NCBI RefSeq assembly: GCF_003585765.1
Contig: NZ_CP021235.1
Location: 1,860,001-1,924,000, forward strand
DNA from: Pontibacter actiniarum
GTDB taxonomy: Bacteria; Bacteroidota; Bacteroidia; Cytophagales; Hymenobacteraceae
DNA length: 64,000 nucleotides
Direction: 5' to 3'
Position 1 is the stretch's first letter; every line of letters starts with the position of its first letter. Of this stretch, positions 8,834-18,500 are shown in pieces. The position numbers and the translations under genes were made by a program. The notes beneath the pieces are model-generated. The model saw only the letters and a program-made list of their open reading frames with translations, was not told where the DNA came from and ran no database searches.

Positions 8834-8890
8834 AGGTATTTAAGAGTATTTTTGTTTAGAAACGCGTTTATTCGCTTGTTTTAAATACCT
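8834..8890. promoter_or_regulatory. Divergent regulatory region with a 10-bp dyad and a candidate -7 box
   Basis: AGGTATTTAA (8834-8843) and its exact complement TTAAATACCT (8881-8890) bracket a TATTTTTG box (8847-8854) that fits the TAnnTTTG -7 consensus for the rightward mlaE-like gene. The arms could be an operator pair or a long hairpin across the transcription start. No matching -33 is seen. Confidence 0.4.
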
Positions 8891-8902
8891 GAGCACCGCA
8901 AT

Positions 8903-9634
8903 ATGTTGCAACATTTCGGAAAGTACCTGATTTTCATGAAGAGTCTTTTCACCCGGACTGAGTCTTCGAAAATAATCTTTAACCGCACCATCGACGAGGC
9001 AGTCCTGATCGGCATTAACTCCATCTTTATTGTTTCCATAGTATCTACCTTTATAGGCGCAGTTACCTCTGTACAGACGTCCTACAACCTGGTAAACGCC
9101 CTTATTCCACGCTCCACCATCGGTTTTATGGTGCGTGAGATGACCATACTCGAACTGGCGCCCACCATCACCTCCATCGTACTGGCAGGCAAGGTCGGCT
9201 CCAGTATAGCCGGCGGCCTGGGAACGATGCAGATAACCGAGCAGGTGGACGCCCTGGAGGTAATGGGCATTAACTCCGCCTCTTACCTGGTGCTGCCAAA
9301 AGTGCTGGCCGCCCTTCTTGTGTTCCCGATGCTGGTGATCATCTCCATGTTCCTAAGTATAGCAGGGGGATATTTCGCAGGCATTCTAACCGGCGAGGTA
9401 ACGGCACAGGAGTACATCACGGGTATTCGGGGCGACTTTATACCCTACAACATTGTTTTTGCGCTGATCAAGGCTGAGGTATTCGCCTTTCTCATTGCTT
9501 CAATATCATCCTTCAGAGGCTATTTTACCTCAGGAGGAGCCCTGGAGGTAGGTGCCGCAAGCACCACGGCCGTAACCAACAGTGTCATAGCTGTGCTTAT
9601 CGCGGACTTTATTTGTGCGCAGCTGTTGCTGTAG
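8903..9634 (+). CDS. mlaE: MlaE-family lipid ABC transporter permease
   Basis: A 243-residue permease of the MlaE/TrpD family. After an amphipathic start there are about five hydrophobic helices. The family-specific segment LAPTITSIVLAGKVGSSIAG is present near residues 85-105, followed by EQVDALEVMGINS (the EQxDAL motif that couples to the ATPase) near residue 113. MlaE proteins move phospholipids between inner and outer membranes in Gram-negative cells. The ATPase partner lies 66 bp downstream on the same strand. No MlaD-type MCE gene follows: the next element is a strong terminator, so the substrate-binding component must be encoded elsewhere. Confidence 0.93.
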   Translation: MLQHFGKYLIFMKSLFTRTESSKIIFNRTIDEAVLIGINSIFIVSIVSTFIGAVTSVQTSYNLVNALIPRSTIGFMVREMTILELAPTITSIVLAGKVGSSIAGGLGTMQITEQVDALEVMGINSASYLVLPKVLAALLVFPMLVIISMFLSIAGGYFAGILTGEVTAQEYITGIRGDFIPYNIVFALIKAEVFAFLIASISSFRGYFTSGGALEVGAASTTAVTNSVIAVLIADFICAQLLL

Positions 9635-9700
9635 CGGCGCCTGCCACAAGTCTGCCCTCAGCGGCACGAACTCCTCCACCTCATTACCGAACAGAACCAC

Positions 9701-10495
9701 ATGATTGAAATACACAACATACACAAGAGCTTTGGCGACAAGAAAGTACTAGACGGCATTAGCGGCGTGTTTGAAACCGGCAAGACCAACTTACTGCTCG
9801 GGGCCAGCGGCACGGGCAAGAGCGTACTGCTGAAGTGCATTGTAGGCCTGATAAAGCCGGACATCGGCAGCGTAACCTTCGATGGCACGTACTTCACCAA
9901 CAACAAGCTGGACATCCGGCAGGAGATTCGCCGGAAGATAGGCATGCTCTTCCAGAGCTCTGCTTTGTTCGACTCCATGTCGGTGGAGCAGAATGTGGAG
10001 TTCCCGCTCAAAATGCTCTCCGATATGCCCAAAGATGAGCGTATGGACCGCGTTAACTTTTGCCTGCAGCGCGTGGGGCTGGAGAACTCAAACAAAAAGA
10101 TGCCCTCGGAGCTGAGTGGCGGTATGAAAAAGCGGGTTGGTATTGCGCGTGCCATCGCCCCGAACTGTACCTACCTCTTCTGCGATGAGCCGAACTCAGG
10201 GCTGGACCCGCTCACGGCCATTAAAATTGACGAGCTCATTGCCGAGATCACAGCGGAATACGGCATCACTACCATTGTGGTAACGCACGACATGAACTCC
10301 GTGATCGAAATCGGGGAAAAGATCATGTTCCTCTACGAGGGCAAAAAAATATGGGAAGGCACCCGCGATGACATTCTGGACACCGACGTACGGGAGCTGA
10401 ACGACTTCATCTTTGCCAACCGCCTGATGCGCGACGCCAAGAAGATTGAAGAGGAGGAAGAGGAGGCGGAGCAAAACAGCCAGAACAAAGAATAG
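9701..10495 (+). CDS. mlaF: MlaF-family ABC transporter ATP-binding protein
   Basis: A 264-residue ABC ATPase paired with the MlaE-like permease. Walker A is LGASGTGKSVLLK (~33-45), the signature is ELSGGMKKRVGIARA, Walker B is YLFCDEPNSGLDP, and the switch His is in VVTHDMNSV. GMKKR in the signature and a Q-loop of the MLFQSSALFDSM form are typical of the MlaF branch and distinguish it from generic transporters. The C-terminal 30 residues are very acidic and Glu-rich. The gene ends just before a 20-bp-stem terminator shared with the convergent transporter gene. Confidence 0.93.
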   Translation: MIEIHNIHKSFGDKKVLDGISGVFETGKTNLLLGASGTGKSVLLKCIVGLIKPDIGSVTFDGTYFTNNKLDIRQEIRRKIGMLFQSSALFDSMSVEQNVEFPLKMLSDMPKDERMDRVNFCLQRVGLENSNKKMPSELSGGMKKRVGIARAIAPNCTYLFCDEPNSGLDPLTAIKIDELIAEITAEYGITTIVVTHDMNSVIEIGEKIMFLYEGKKIWEGTRDDILDTDVRELNDFIFANRLMRDAKKIEEEEEEAEQNSQNKE

Positions 10496-10514
10496 CTCTC
10501 CCTGTAAGCCCCAT

Positions 10515-10560
10515 AACGCAAAAGGCCTCCCGCTTTCAGTAGCGGGAGGCCTTTTGCGTT
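10515..10560. terminator. Bidirectional terminator between mlaF and the CNT transporter gene
   Basis: A perfect 20-bp stem (10515-10534 with 10541-10560) and a 6-nt loop, with A/T runs on both sides of the GC core, serve both convergent genes. Confidence 0.9.
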
Positions 10561-10579
10561 TATAGCTAAACGAGGAGCT

Positions 10580-11881
10580 TTAGAGAGCGTAGAGCATGCC
10601 GGCTACCGTAGCCGTCATCATACACGCCAGCGAAGCGCCAAGCAGCGCCAGGAAGCCAAGTTTGGACAAGGTACCCTGCTGGTTGGGGGCCATGCTGCCA
10701 ATACCGCCCACCTGAATCGCAATGGAGCTGAAGTTGGAGAAGCCGCAGAGTGCATACGTAGCCATGATCAGGGCTTTATCGCCCAGCGTACCGGCTGCCT
10801 TCATGTTGGCCAGGTCCAGGTAAGCCACAAACTCGTTTACAGCCGTTTTCTGGCCCAACAAGCTACCTACCTGTAGGGTATCCTGCCACGGCACCCCCAT
10901 AATAAATGCGAAAATCCGGAAGATCTGCCCCAGGATGTACTGGAACGAGAAACCGTCGAACTGGCCATTCGTGCTGGCAACCACAAACTCGTTCATACCT
11001 GTAAGGCCGCCGATTTTAATCAGGATGTAGTTTAGCAGTGCAATAACAGCAATAAAGGCAAGCAGCATACCGCCTACGTTGGCAGCAAGCTTCAGGCCGT
11101 CTGCGGCACCGCGGCTCAGGGCATCAATCAGGTTCACCCCCAGCTGCTCCTCGTTTACCTCCAGCTCTGTGTGGATTTTCTCGGGCTCCGTTTCCGGCAC
11201 CAGGATTTTAGCCAACACAATACCAGCCGGCGCGTTCATGATAGAGGCTGTCAGCAGGTGCGCGGCAAATACCGCCTGCTGGTTTATATCGCTACCGCCC
11301 AGAAAGGCCACATACGCTGCCAGCACGCCACCTGCCAGTGTCGCCATACCACCCGTCATCAGGCACATCAGCTCAGACTTGGTCATGCGCGAAATAAACG
11401 GACGCACGAGCAAAGGCGCCTCCGTTTGCCCCAGAAAGATGTTGCCGGCCGCCGACAAGCTTTCCGCCCCGGATAACCTCATCCCCTTAGACATAACCCA
11501 GGCGATACCGAACACGATCTTCTGCAGCACACCCAGGTAGTATAAACCCGCCGAAACAGTGGAAAAGAAAATGATAGTGGGCAACACCGAGAAGGCGAAG
11601 ATAAACCCAAGCCCGCCGTTATTGGCCGGGTTGGCCAGGCTCCCGAAGAGGAACTCTGCCCCTGCCTGCGAAAAGCTCAGCAGCTTTACGAACAGTTTAC
11701 TGACAAAGGCAAAAGCATCTGTCACGAAGGGCACCTGCGTGACCAGAACACCAAAAAGAATCTGGAGGAAAATACCAAAGCCGACCAGTTTCCAGTCGAT
11801 GGCTTTTCTGTTTCTTGAGAACAAGATGGCGATGCCAATGAGCACAATCAGGCCACCGAGCCCTCTGAGGATATCGTACAT
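10580..11881 (-). CDS. Concentrative nucleoside transporter (CNT/NupC family)
   Basis: A 433-residue polytopic membrane protein. The CNT gate/core motifs are recognisable: GQTEAPLLVRPFI (residues ~152-164), MTGGMATLAGGVLAAYV, NAPAGIVLAKIL and, toward the end, NEFVAYL and ALCGFSNFSSIAIQVGG. CNT proteins import nucleosides with Na+ or H+ across the inner membrane. Whether purine or pyrimidine nucleosides are preferred is not evident. The gene is a single unit: convergent with mlaF on one side and separated from bfn by a terminator on the other. Confidence 0.93.
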   Translation of the reverse strand: MYDILRGLGGLIVLIGIAILFSRNRKAIDWKLVGFGIFLQILFGVLVTQVPFVTDAFAFVSKLFVKLLSFSQAGAEFLFGSLANPANNGGLGFIFAFSVLPTIIFFSTVSAGLYYLGVLQKIVFGIAWVMSKGMRLSGAESLSAAGNIFLGQTEAPLLVRPFISRMTKSELMCLMTGGMATLAGGVLAAYVAFLGGSDINQQAVFAAHLLTASIMNAPAGIVLAKILVPETEPEKIHTELEVNEEQLGVNLIDALSRGAADGLKLAANVGGMLLAFIAVIALLNYILIKIGGLTGMNEFVVASTNGQFDGFSFQYILGQIFRIFAFIMGVPWQDTLQVGSLLGQKTAVNEFVAYLDLANMKAAGTLGDKALIMATYALCGFSNFSSIAIQVGGIGSMAPNQQGTLSKLGFLALLGASLACMMTATVAGMLYAL

Positions 11882-11938
11882 TATAGGTTGGTTGAAAGAC
11901 TAAATCCGTCAAAATTAAGCGGAAAATCTTATAAAACA

Positions 11939-11972
11939 AAAAGGTTCGGCACCACTTGGTGCCGAACCTTTT
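11939..11972 (-). terminator. Terminator of the etfB-etfA-bfn unit
   Basis: A perfect 15-bp stem (11939-11953 with 11958-11972) and ACTT loop lie 24 bp after the bfn stop, with a T-rich tail on the minus strand. Confidence 0.88.
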
Positions 11973-11995
11973 CAGATTCTATACTTGATGTTAAA

Positions 11996-12601
11996 TCAGT
12001 TGCGCTTGTTCAACTCGTCGCGTATTTTGGCGGCCTTCTCATAGTCCTCTTTCTCAAGAGCTTCGTTCAGCATTTTGTTGAGCTCATCCACCGAAGTCTG
12101 ATGCAGGGGCTCACTCTTGGCCCCGGAGCTAGTAGCGGAAGAGCTGCTTTTTATAGCCATGTCTTCGTTTTCCTCCTCCTCTTCTTCCAGGTCGCTAAGT
12201 ATAATCCCAGCCTCCGACAGCACGCTCTCTACGGTATAGATAGGCACTCCGAAGCGCAGCCCGATAGCAATGGCGTCGGAGGGGCGTGCGTCTAGCTCAA
12301 ACTCTTTGTTGCCGTTGGTGCAAACAATCTTGGAGTAGAACACCCCCTCTTTCAGGTCAGAGATCAGTATCTCTGTCACGCGTACGTCCATCTCCTCGGC
12401 AAACGACTTAAACAAGTCGTGCGTGAGCGGGCGGTTAGGGTTTATCTTTTCAATCTGGATAGCGATGGACTGCGCCTCAAACATACCGATAATGATGGGC
12501 AGCCGCCTGTTTCCTTCTCTCTCTCCCAGCACCAGTGCAAACGAGCCCGTTTGCGATTGGCTGGAGGAGAGCCCGAGTATCTCTAACTGAATTTTCTTCA
12601 C
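11996..12601 (-). CDS. Bifunctional nuclease (DUF151) family protein with a C-terminal UVR motif
   Basis: A 201-residue protein. Residues 1-~135 are a bifunctional nuclease (BFN/DUF151) domain, with LGEREGNRRLPIIIGMFEAQ near the start and ELDARPSDAIAIGLRFGVPIY in the C-terminal half. An acidic linker (DLEEEEEENED) leads to a UVR motif (VDELNKMLNEALEKEDYEKAA... near 165-195) of the kind found in UvrB and UvrC. DUF151 proteins have DNase/RNase activity in plants and structural homologs in Thermotoga; the role in Bacteroidota is not established. The gene starts 18 bp after etfA, and I infer cotranscription with the ETF genes. Confidence 0.9.
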   Translation of the reverse strand: MKKIQLEILGLSSSQSQTGSFALVLGEREGNRRLPIIIGMFEAQSIAIQIEKINPNRPLTHDLFKSFAEEMDVRVTEILISDLKEGVFYSKIVCTNGNKEFELDARPSDAIAIGLRFGVPIYTVESVLSEAGIILSDLEEEEEENEDMAIKSSSSATSSGAKSEPLHQTSVDELNKMLNEALEKEDYEKAAKIRDELNKRN

Positions 12602-12619
12602 AGTATCTTCTTCTAAAGT

Positions 12620-13597
12620 CTATTTGTCTAAAGCCTTGGCAGCTTCGATTAATTTAGGAACAACCTCAAACGCATCGCCCACAATACCGTAATCAGCGGC
12701 TTTGAAGAACGGCGCTTCAGGATCCTTATTAATAACGACAATCACTTTAGAAGAGTTAACCCCAGCCAGGTGCTGAATAGCCCCTGAGATACCTACGGCG
12801 ATGTAAAGGTTAGGGCTCACGGTAATACCGGTCTGGCCAACGTGCTCATGGTGAGGTCTCCAGTCCATGTCAGACACGGGCTTGGAGCAGGCAGTGGCTG
12901 CGCCTAATTCTTTTGCAAGATCCTCGATCAGGTGCCAGTTTTCCGGGCCTTTCAAGCCACGGCCGCCTGACACAACGATCTCCGCCTCCGGCAGCAGTAC
13001 GCCGCCGTTGGTATCCTGCATCACTGTCTCTTTCGGTGTAGCGGCAAAGTCTGCGTCCGTCAGGTCGGCAGAAATGCTCTCTACCGTGGCAGTGCCTTCA
13101 CCAGAGGTGATATCGATAGAGTTTTTCTTGATGGCTACAATTTTCAGGTCAGAGGTAAGCGCCACATCGGCAAATGCCTTTCCTGAGAACACGCCGCGGG
13201 TTACCGTAAATGAGCCGCCATCTGTTTTAGGCAGCGAGGTAACGTTAGTTGCCAGGGAACCGTTCAGGCGCACGGCAAGCTTAGCGCCCACGGCAGCACC
13301 GATGTTTGAGTTAGAGAACACCAACACTGTCGCGTTCTCCTGCTCTACGGCCTTGGCAATCACTTTCACATAAGCGTCGGCCACGAACTGGTTCAGGCGG
13401 CTGTCAGAATCGTACAGCACCTTGCTAACGCCCTGCGCACCCAAACCGGCCAGTGCAGACTCCTGCACATCGCCGATGGCTACAGCCGTGGTTGTTGTAC
13501 CGAGCTGCTGTGCGACCTGGCTTCCGTAAGTTGCCGCCTCTAGCGAGGACTTTTTGATCTCTCCGTTAAGACCTTCTACAAATACTAATACAGACAT
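12620..13597 (-). CDS. etfA: Electron transfer flavoprotein subunit alpha
   Basis: A 325-residue protein of the ETF-alpha family. The C-terminal FAD-binding half has VSGGRGLKGPENW (~210), DMDWRPHHEHVGQTG (~243-257) and SPNLYIAVGISGAIQHLAG, followed by VVINKDPEAPFF, all hallmarks of ETF-alpha. The protein pairs with EtfB to carry two electrons via FAD from acyl-CoA and related dehydrogenases to the respiratory chain through ETF-quinone oxidoreductase. etfB ends 3 bp upstream, so the pair is translationally adjacent. No acyl-CoA dehydrogenase gene is in the window. Confidence 0.97.
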   Translation of the reverse strand: MSVLVFVEGLNGEIKKSSLEAATYGSQVAQQLGTTTTAVAIGDVQESALAGLGAQGVSKVLYDSDSRLNQFVADAYVKVIAKAVEQENATVLVFSNSNIGAAVGAKLAVRLNGSLATNVTSLPKTDGGSFTVTRGVFSGKAFADVALTSDLKIVAIKKNSIDITSGEGTATVESISADLTDADFAATPKETVMQDTNGGVLLPEAEIVVSGGRGLKGPENWHLIEDLAKELGAATACSKPVSDMDWRPHHEHVGQTGITVSPNLYIAVGISGAIQHLAGVNSSKVIVVINKDPEAPFFKAADYGIVGDAFEVVPKLIEAAKALDK

Positions 13598-13600
13598 ATC

Positions 13601-14341
13601 TTATAGTACTTTAGCTTCGTTTCTCAATAATGTAATCAATTCGCCGGCGTTCTCAGGGTCGATCATCTTCACCCCGCCTTTTTTCTCCGGCTTGCTGTAG
13701 TTTACGTACTCCGCCTTGGCTTCGGCGCTAACCGGCTCTCTTACGGCCAAAGGCTTGGTACGGGCCGTCATGATACCACGCATGTTCGGGATGCGTGGCT
13801 CCGACATTGGCTGCTGTGCGCTTGCCACAAACGGCAGCTTCACCTCCACCACTTCTTTGCCACCTTCGATCTCGCGCTCCAGGCGGGCCGTGCTATCGTC
13901 CACCATGTCCAGCTTAAAGGCAGGAACAACAGATGGGATGCCCAGCATTTCGCCCACCATGCTATGCACCTGCGAGCCGTTGTAGTCAATAGACTCTTTG
14001 CCCATCAGGATCATATCATAGTTGTTCTCTTTTGCCACGGCAGTAATCTGCTGCGCCACGAAGAACGCGTCAGTCGGGTTGGCGTTTACGCGGATGGCAT
14101 CGTCTGCACCAATAGCCAGTGCCTTGCGGATGTTCGGCTCTGCGTCGGCCTCCCCTACGTTTAATACGGTTACGGTGCCACCTTTTGCCTCTTTCAGCTC
14201 AATGGCTCTTGTCAGCGCATACTCATCCCAAGGGTTAATTACAAACTGCACGCCGTTCTTGTCAAACGCCTTGCTGTCAGCCGTAAAGTTGATCTTGGAA
14301 GTGGTATCCGGTACGTTACTGATGCAAACTAATATTTTCAT
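13601..14341 (-). CDS. etfB: Electron transfer flavoprotein subunit beta
   Basis: A 246-residue ETF-beta protein beginning MKILVCISNVPDTTSKI. Family landmarks are FVINPWDEYALTRAIELKE (~33-51), DMILMGKESIDYNGSQV, the recognition-loop-like region IEGGKEVVEVKLPFV, and the SEPRIPNMRGIMTARTKPL stretch that binds AMP and contacts partner dehydrogenases. It is upstream of etfA in a probable etfB-etfA-bfn operon. The start is unambiguous: the next upstream in-frame region is AT-rich noncoding DNA shared with the divergent TPR gene. Confidence 0.97.
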   Translation of the reverse strand: MKILVCISNVPDTTSKINFTADSKAFDKNGVQFVINPWDEYALTRAIELKEAKGGTVTVLNVGEADAEPNIRKALAIGADDAIRVNANPTDAFFVAQQITAVAKENNYDMILMGKESIDYNGSQVHSMVGEMLGIPSVVPAFKLDMVDDSTARLEREIEGGKEVVEVKLPFVASAQQPMSEPRIPNMRGIMTARTKPLAVREPVSAEAKAEYVNYSKPEKKGGVKMIDPENAGELITLLRNEAKVL

Positions 14342-14408
14342 GGTTAGAAATGTTAGCTTTTTAAATTTAGATTTGTTGCGAAGTTAATTAAAATATAGCC
14401 AATTCGAA

Positions 14409-14741
14409 ATGAACCAAAGCAGATTAGAACAGCTCTTTAAGTTCCTGGAAGAAGACCCGAACGATTCTTTTACACTATACGCCATTGCCACGGAATACCG
14501 TAAAGAAAACCCGCAAAAAGCGCTGGAGTTTTACGAAAGACTGTTGGCCGAGCACGAGAGTTATGTAGGCACGTACTACCACGCTGCCAAACTATACGAG
14601 GAGCTTGGCCAAAGCGATGTGGCAGAGCGCACCTACAAGAAAGGAATGCAGGTTAGCCGCCAGGAAGGCAACATGCACGCTTTCTCGGAGCTACAGCAGG
14701 CATACAACAAAATGATGGGCCTCGACTACGAGGATGACTAA
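14409..14741 (+). CDS. Small tetratricopeptide repeat protein
   Basis: A 110-residue protein beginning MNQSRLEQLFKFLEEDPNDS with about two TPR-like helical hairpins (FTLYAIATEYRK..ALEFYERLLAEH around 22-50 and GTYYHAAKLYEELGQSDVAERTYKKG around 54-79). TPR modules mediate protein-protein contacts; no catalytic domain is attached. There is no signal peptide, so it is probably cytoplasmic. It is transcribed divergently from etfB with only 67 bp between start codons. Short TPR proteins of this form are common in Bacteroidota but have no assigned function. Confidence 0.85.
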   Translation: MNQSRLEQLFKFLEEDPNDSFTLYAIATEYRKENPQKALEFYERLLAEHESYVGTYYHAAKLYEELGQSDVAERTYKKGMQVSRQEGNMHAFSELQQAYNKMMGLDYEDD

Positions 14742-15055
14742 CCGGCTGCCAGTCCATCCCGAACTGCTTTCATCAAAAATAGTATGCATGCAGCATATTT
14801 GCAAATCTATATTTAAAACTGATGTCAGCTAAAAAAGTTGTTATTATTTTGGATGGGCAAGTACCGTGCGGCGGAAAGCGGTGCGGCGCATGGCAGATAA
14901 GTACAAAATAAAGCGGGGCTGCGCCTAAGGGCACAAACCCGCTTCTGCCTGCCAGCGCCTTCAGCAGGGCCGCGTAGTTTTTCTGGTAGCGTTAAAAGCC
15001 AAAGCGCGCAGCATTATAATGCTGCGCGCTTTGGCTTTTAAGGTCTTATACTTGC
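14742..15055. other. Noncoding stretch between the TPR gene and the ABM-domain gene
   Basis: No gene is seen. The left half holds nothing identifiable; the right half holds a 50-nt perfect palindrome (14992-15041) that acts as a terminator. Confidence 0.5.
14992..15041. terminator. Terminator: 50-nt perfect palindrome downstream of the ABM-domain gene
   Basis: All 50 bases are self-complementary around 15016/15017. A loop of 4 to 6 nt would leave a stem of about 22 bp. T runs flank the GC core in both directions, so it can serve the minus-strand ABM gene and also the TPR gene. Confidence 0.85.
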
Positions 15056-15352
15056 TTAGTCCGTTATATGGTCGAAGAGGCGGACCTTGGCGCTGTGCGG
15101 CACAAGCTTCACCCCTTTCGGCACCCCCTGGTGCGACTCGCGCATGTGGTTTTTGTACCAGGTATTGTAGCTTTCCTCGTCCGTCCAAAAGGTCATCATC
15201 CAAATTTCATTCGCATTGTCTTTAGGGCTCAGCACATCCAGCCGCACAAACCCGGGCGCGTCATTTACCAATTGTGGGCGGTTTACAAACGCCTCCTTCA
15301 CCTCTGCCGCCATGTCGTTGGCAATCTCAAATGTACTTAAAGCTATAAACAT
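15056..15352 (-). CDS. Antibiotic biosynthesis monooxygenase (ABM) domain protein, possibly heme-degrading type
   Basis: A 98-residue ferredoxin-like ABM-fold protein starting MFIALSTFEIANDMAAEV. A longer frame reaches 15406, but its first 18 residues lack ABM character, so I prefer the ATG at 15352. The features APGFVRLDVLSP (residues ~33-44) and WMMTFWTDEESYNTWYKNHM (~52-71), followed by a His in RESHQGVPKG, fit the IsdG/HmoA-like branch of ABM proteins, which cleave heme. Key residues for heme cleavage were not confirmed, so a quinol monooxygenase or an uncharacterised ABM protein is an alternative. It stands alone between two terminators. Confidence 0.72.
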   Translation of the reverse strand: MFIALSTFEIANDMAAEVKEAFVNRPQLVNDAPGFVRLDVLSPKDNANEIWMMTFWTDEESYNTWYKNHMRESHQGVPKGVKLVPHSAKVRLFDHITD

Positions 15353-15503
15353 GAAACTATCGAATTGTTGTAACCAGCATGGCGCACAGGGCAAGCCCTC
15401 CCCCATCCTGTTCAGATAAAACCATCTTAAAACGAAACAACAAGTCTAAAGTTTAATTTTAAAAAACCATAGCCCCAGGCCAAAACAATTGCTCGTCCGG
15501 CTC

Positions 15504-15540
15504 AAAAAAAGAGGCCACCGCCTCTACAAGCGGTGGCCTC
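15504..15540 (-). terminator. Terminator of pyruvate carboxylase gene
   Basis: An 11-bp GC-rich perfect stem (15511-15521 with 15530-15540) and 8-nt loop lie 20 bp after the pyc stop, followed by a seven-T run on the minus strand (15504-15510). Confidence 0.88.
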
Positions 15541-15560
15541 GGCAAACAGTGTCGCCTGTT

Positions 15561-18500
15561 TTAGCTTAGCACCAGCACCAGGTCATCGGTATTTACCAAC
15601 TCCCCTTCGGGCAGGTGTATGCTTACCACCTCGGCGTCTTCGGAGGCCGTGATGGTGGTTTCCATTTTCATGGCTTCGATCACGAAGAGCGGGGTGTTCT
15701 TCTTCACCTTCTGCTCCTTCTCTACCAGCACCTTGGAGAGCATGCCCTGCAGGGGCGCCCCGATCTGCTTCGGGTTGGTTTTATCGACTTTCTGATGCTC
15801 TACCCGCTCCACCTTCACTGAGCGGTCGCGCACATCGATGTTGCGGCTTTGCCCATTCAGCTTAAAGAACACGGTGCGCATACCGTCCTCGTTCACGTGC
15901 CCCACCGACTGGTACTTGACCACAATAGACTTACCGCGCGCAATGTCGATGATGGCCTCCTCGCCCGGCTGCAGCCCGTAGAAGAAGAGGCGCGTCGGAA
16001 TTTTAGAGACATCGCCGTACAGCTCCAGGTGCTTGTTGTAATCGTCGTATACCTTCGGGTAGAGCTCATAAGAGAGGAAGTCGGTAAACTTTTTGTCTTT
16101 GCCATACTTCTGCTGGAACGCTTCGAACTCCTTATCGAAGTCCACAGGCGCCAGGTGTTCGTTCGGCCGGTCAGTAAAGGGCTTGTCCTCTTTCAGGATG
16201 ATGTCCTGCAGCTTTTTCGGGAAGCCGCCCTCCGGCTGCCCCAGCTCCCCGCGGAAGAACGACTGCACCGATTCCGGGAAGGAAATCTGGTTGCCCCGCT
16301 CCAGCACGTCCACCGTCGTAAGGTCGTTAGACACCAGGTACAGCGCCATATCCCCCACCACTTTGGAGCTTGGCGTTACCTTCACCACATCCCCGAACAG
16401 CTGGTTCACCTCGGCATACGTCGCCTTAATCTGCTCCCATTTGGCACCTAGCCCCAGGGCATTGGCCTGCGGGCGCAGGTTGGAGTACTGCCCTCCCGGA
16501 ATCTCATGCTGGTACACCCCGGCCGTGCCCGCCTTCAGACCAGACTCAAACGGGTAGTAGTACTCCCGTACCGTCTCCCAGTAAGCAGAGTGGTTGTTCA
16601 GGCTGGCCTGGTCAAACTCCCGGTGCCGCTCCTGGAAGCGCATCATCTCCACAACAGAGTTAAAGTTTGGCTGCGAGGTAAGGCCCGAGAGCGACCCCAG
16701 CGCCACGTCCACCACGTCAACACCTGCCTCTATAGCCTTCAGGTAAGTGGCAGACTGCACCGACGACGTGTCGTGGGTGTGGAGGTGGATTGGAATTTTA
16801 ACCGTATCGCGCAGAGCGGTAATCAGCTCGGTTGCCGCATAAGGCTTCAACAGGCCGGCCATGTCTTTCACGGCCAGTATATGCGCACCCGCGTCCTCCA
16901 GTTGCTTTGCCAGCTGCAGGTAGTACGCCAGGTTATACTTTGTTTTTTTCGGGTTGAGGATGTCGCCGGTGTAGCAGATGGTTCCCTCGGCCAGGCCTTT
17001 GGTACGCTTGCGCACGAAGTTGATGCACGGCTCCATGCTCTTCATCCAGTTCAGCGAGTCGAAGATGCGGAAAATGTCCACGCCCGTCTCCCAGGCCTTC
17101 TCCACGAAAGCCTCGATCAGGTTGTCCGGGTAAGCTTTGTAGCCAACGCCGTTGGAGCCACGGAGCAGCATTTGCAGCAGTATGTTAGGCACTGATTTGC
17201 GTATCTCGGCTAGCCTATCCCACGGGTCTTCGTGCAGGAAGCGCAGGCACACATCAAAGGTAGCCCCGCCCCATACCTCCATACTAAAGGTCTGCGGATG
17301 GTCTTTGGCATAGGCCTCGGCAATCTTGAGCATATCAAAAGAGCGCATGCGCGTGGCCAGCAGCGACTGGTGCGCATCCCGGAAGGTGGTGTCGGTGTAG
17401 TGGATCTGCGGGTCGTTGCGCAGCCACTTGGAGAACTCCTCCGGCCCCAGCTCTGTCAGCAAATCTTTAGTGCCTTTTTCGTACGGCTTCGACAGGTTAA
17501 AACTATGGAAGTCAGGTTTTCGCAGCACCCTGTCTTGCTCCACCTTTTTCACATCCGGGTTGCCGTTCACAATCACATCCGCCAAAAAGGTGAGCAGTTT
17601 GGTGGCACGGTCCTTCCGCTGCTTAAACACAAAGAGCTCCGAGTGACTTTTCACAAAGTCCACCGTGGCATCGCCTGAAATAAACTTCGGATGGTTGATG
17701 ATGTTCTGCAGGAACTGAATGTTCTGCTTTACGCCCCGGATACGGAACTCATCGAGCGTGCGCGCCATTTTGGTGGCGGCCAGCGCCAGGGTTGGCGCAT
17801 GCGTGGAGACCTTCACCAGCAGCGAATCGAAGAACGGGCTTATCTTGGCACCGGTATACACACTGCCCTGGTCTACGCGAATGCCGAAGCCTCCGGCGCT
17901 GCGATACGCGATCACGGTGCCGTAGTCCGGCTTAAAGTCATTCTCCGGATCCTCGGTCGTGATACGGCACTGGATCGCCACGCCGTTTGCCCGCACAACG
18001 TGCTGCGGCCCCAGCAGCACCTCTTCATCATCCAGCCGGTAACCGGCAGCCACGTAAATCTGGGTCTTGATCAGGTCAATGCCGGTGATCATTTCCGTTA
18101 CCGTGTGCTCTACCTGGATGCGCGGGTTCACCTCGATAAAGTAGATATTGTTGGAATGCGGCTCCACCAGAAACTCGACCGTGCCCACGTTGTTGTAGTT
18201 CACAGCCTTACAGATGCTTACCGCGTAGTCGTAGAGCTTGTGGCGCGTTTCCTCCTCCAGGCTGATGGCCGGGGCCACCTCCACCACCTTCTGGAAACGG
18301 CGCTGCACCGAACAGTCGCGCTCAAACAGGTGTGTGATGTTGCCATAGGTATCGGCCACGATCTGCACCTCGATATGCTTTGGGTTCTCGACGTACTTCT
18401 CCAGGAACAGCGTGTCGTCTCCAAAGGCCTTCAGGGCCTCGTTCTTTGCCTCAAAAAAGCCTTTCTCCAGCTGGTCATCGTCGCGGATAACGCGCATCCC

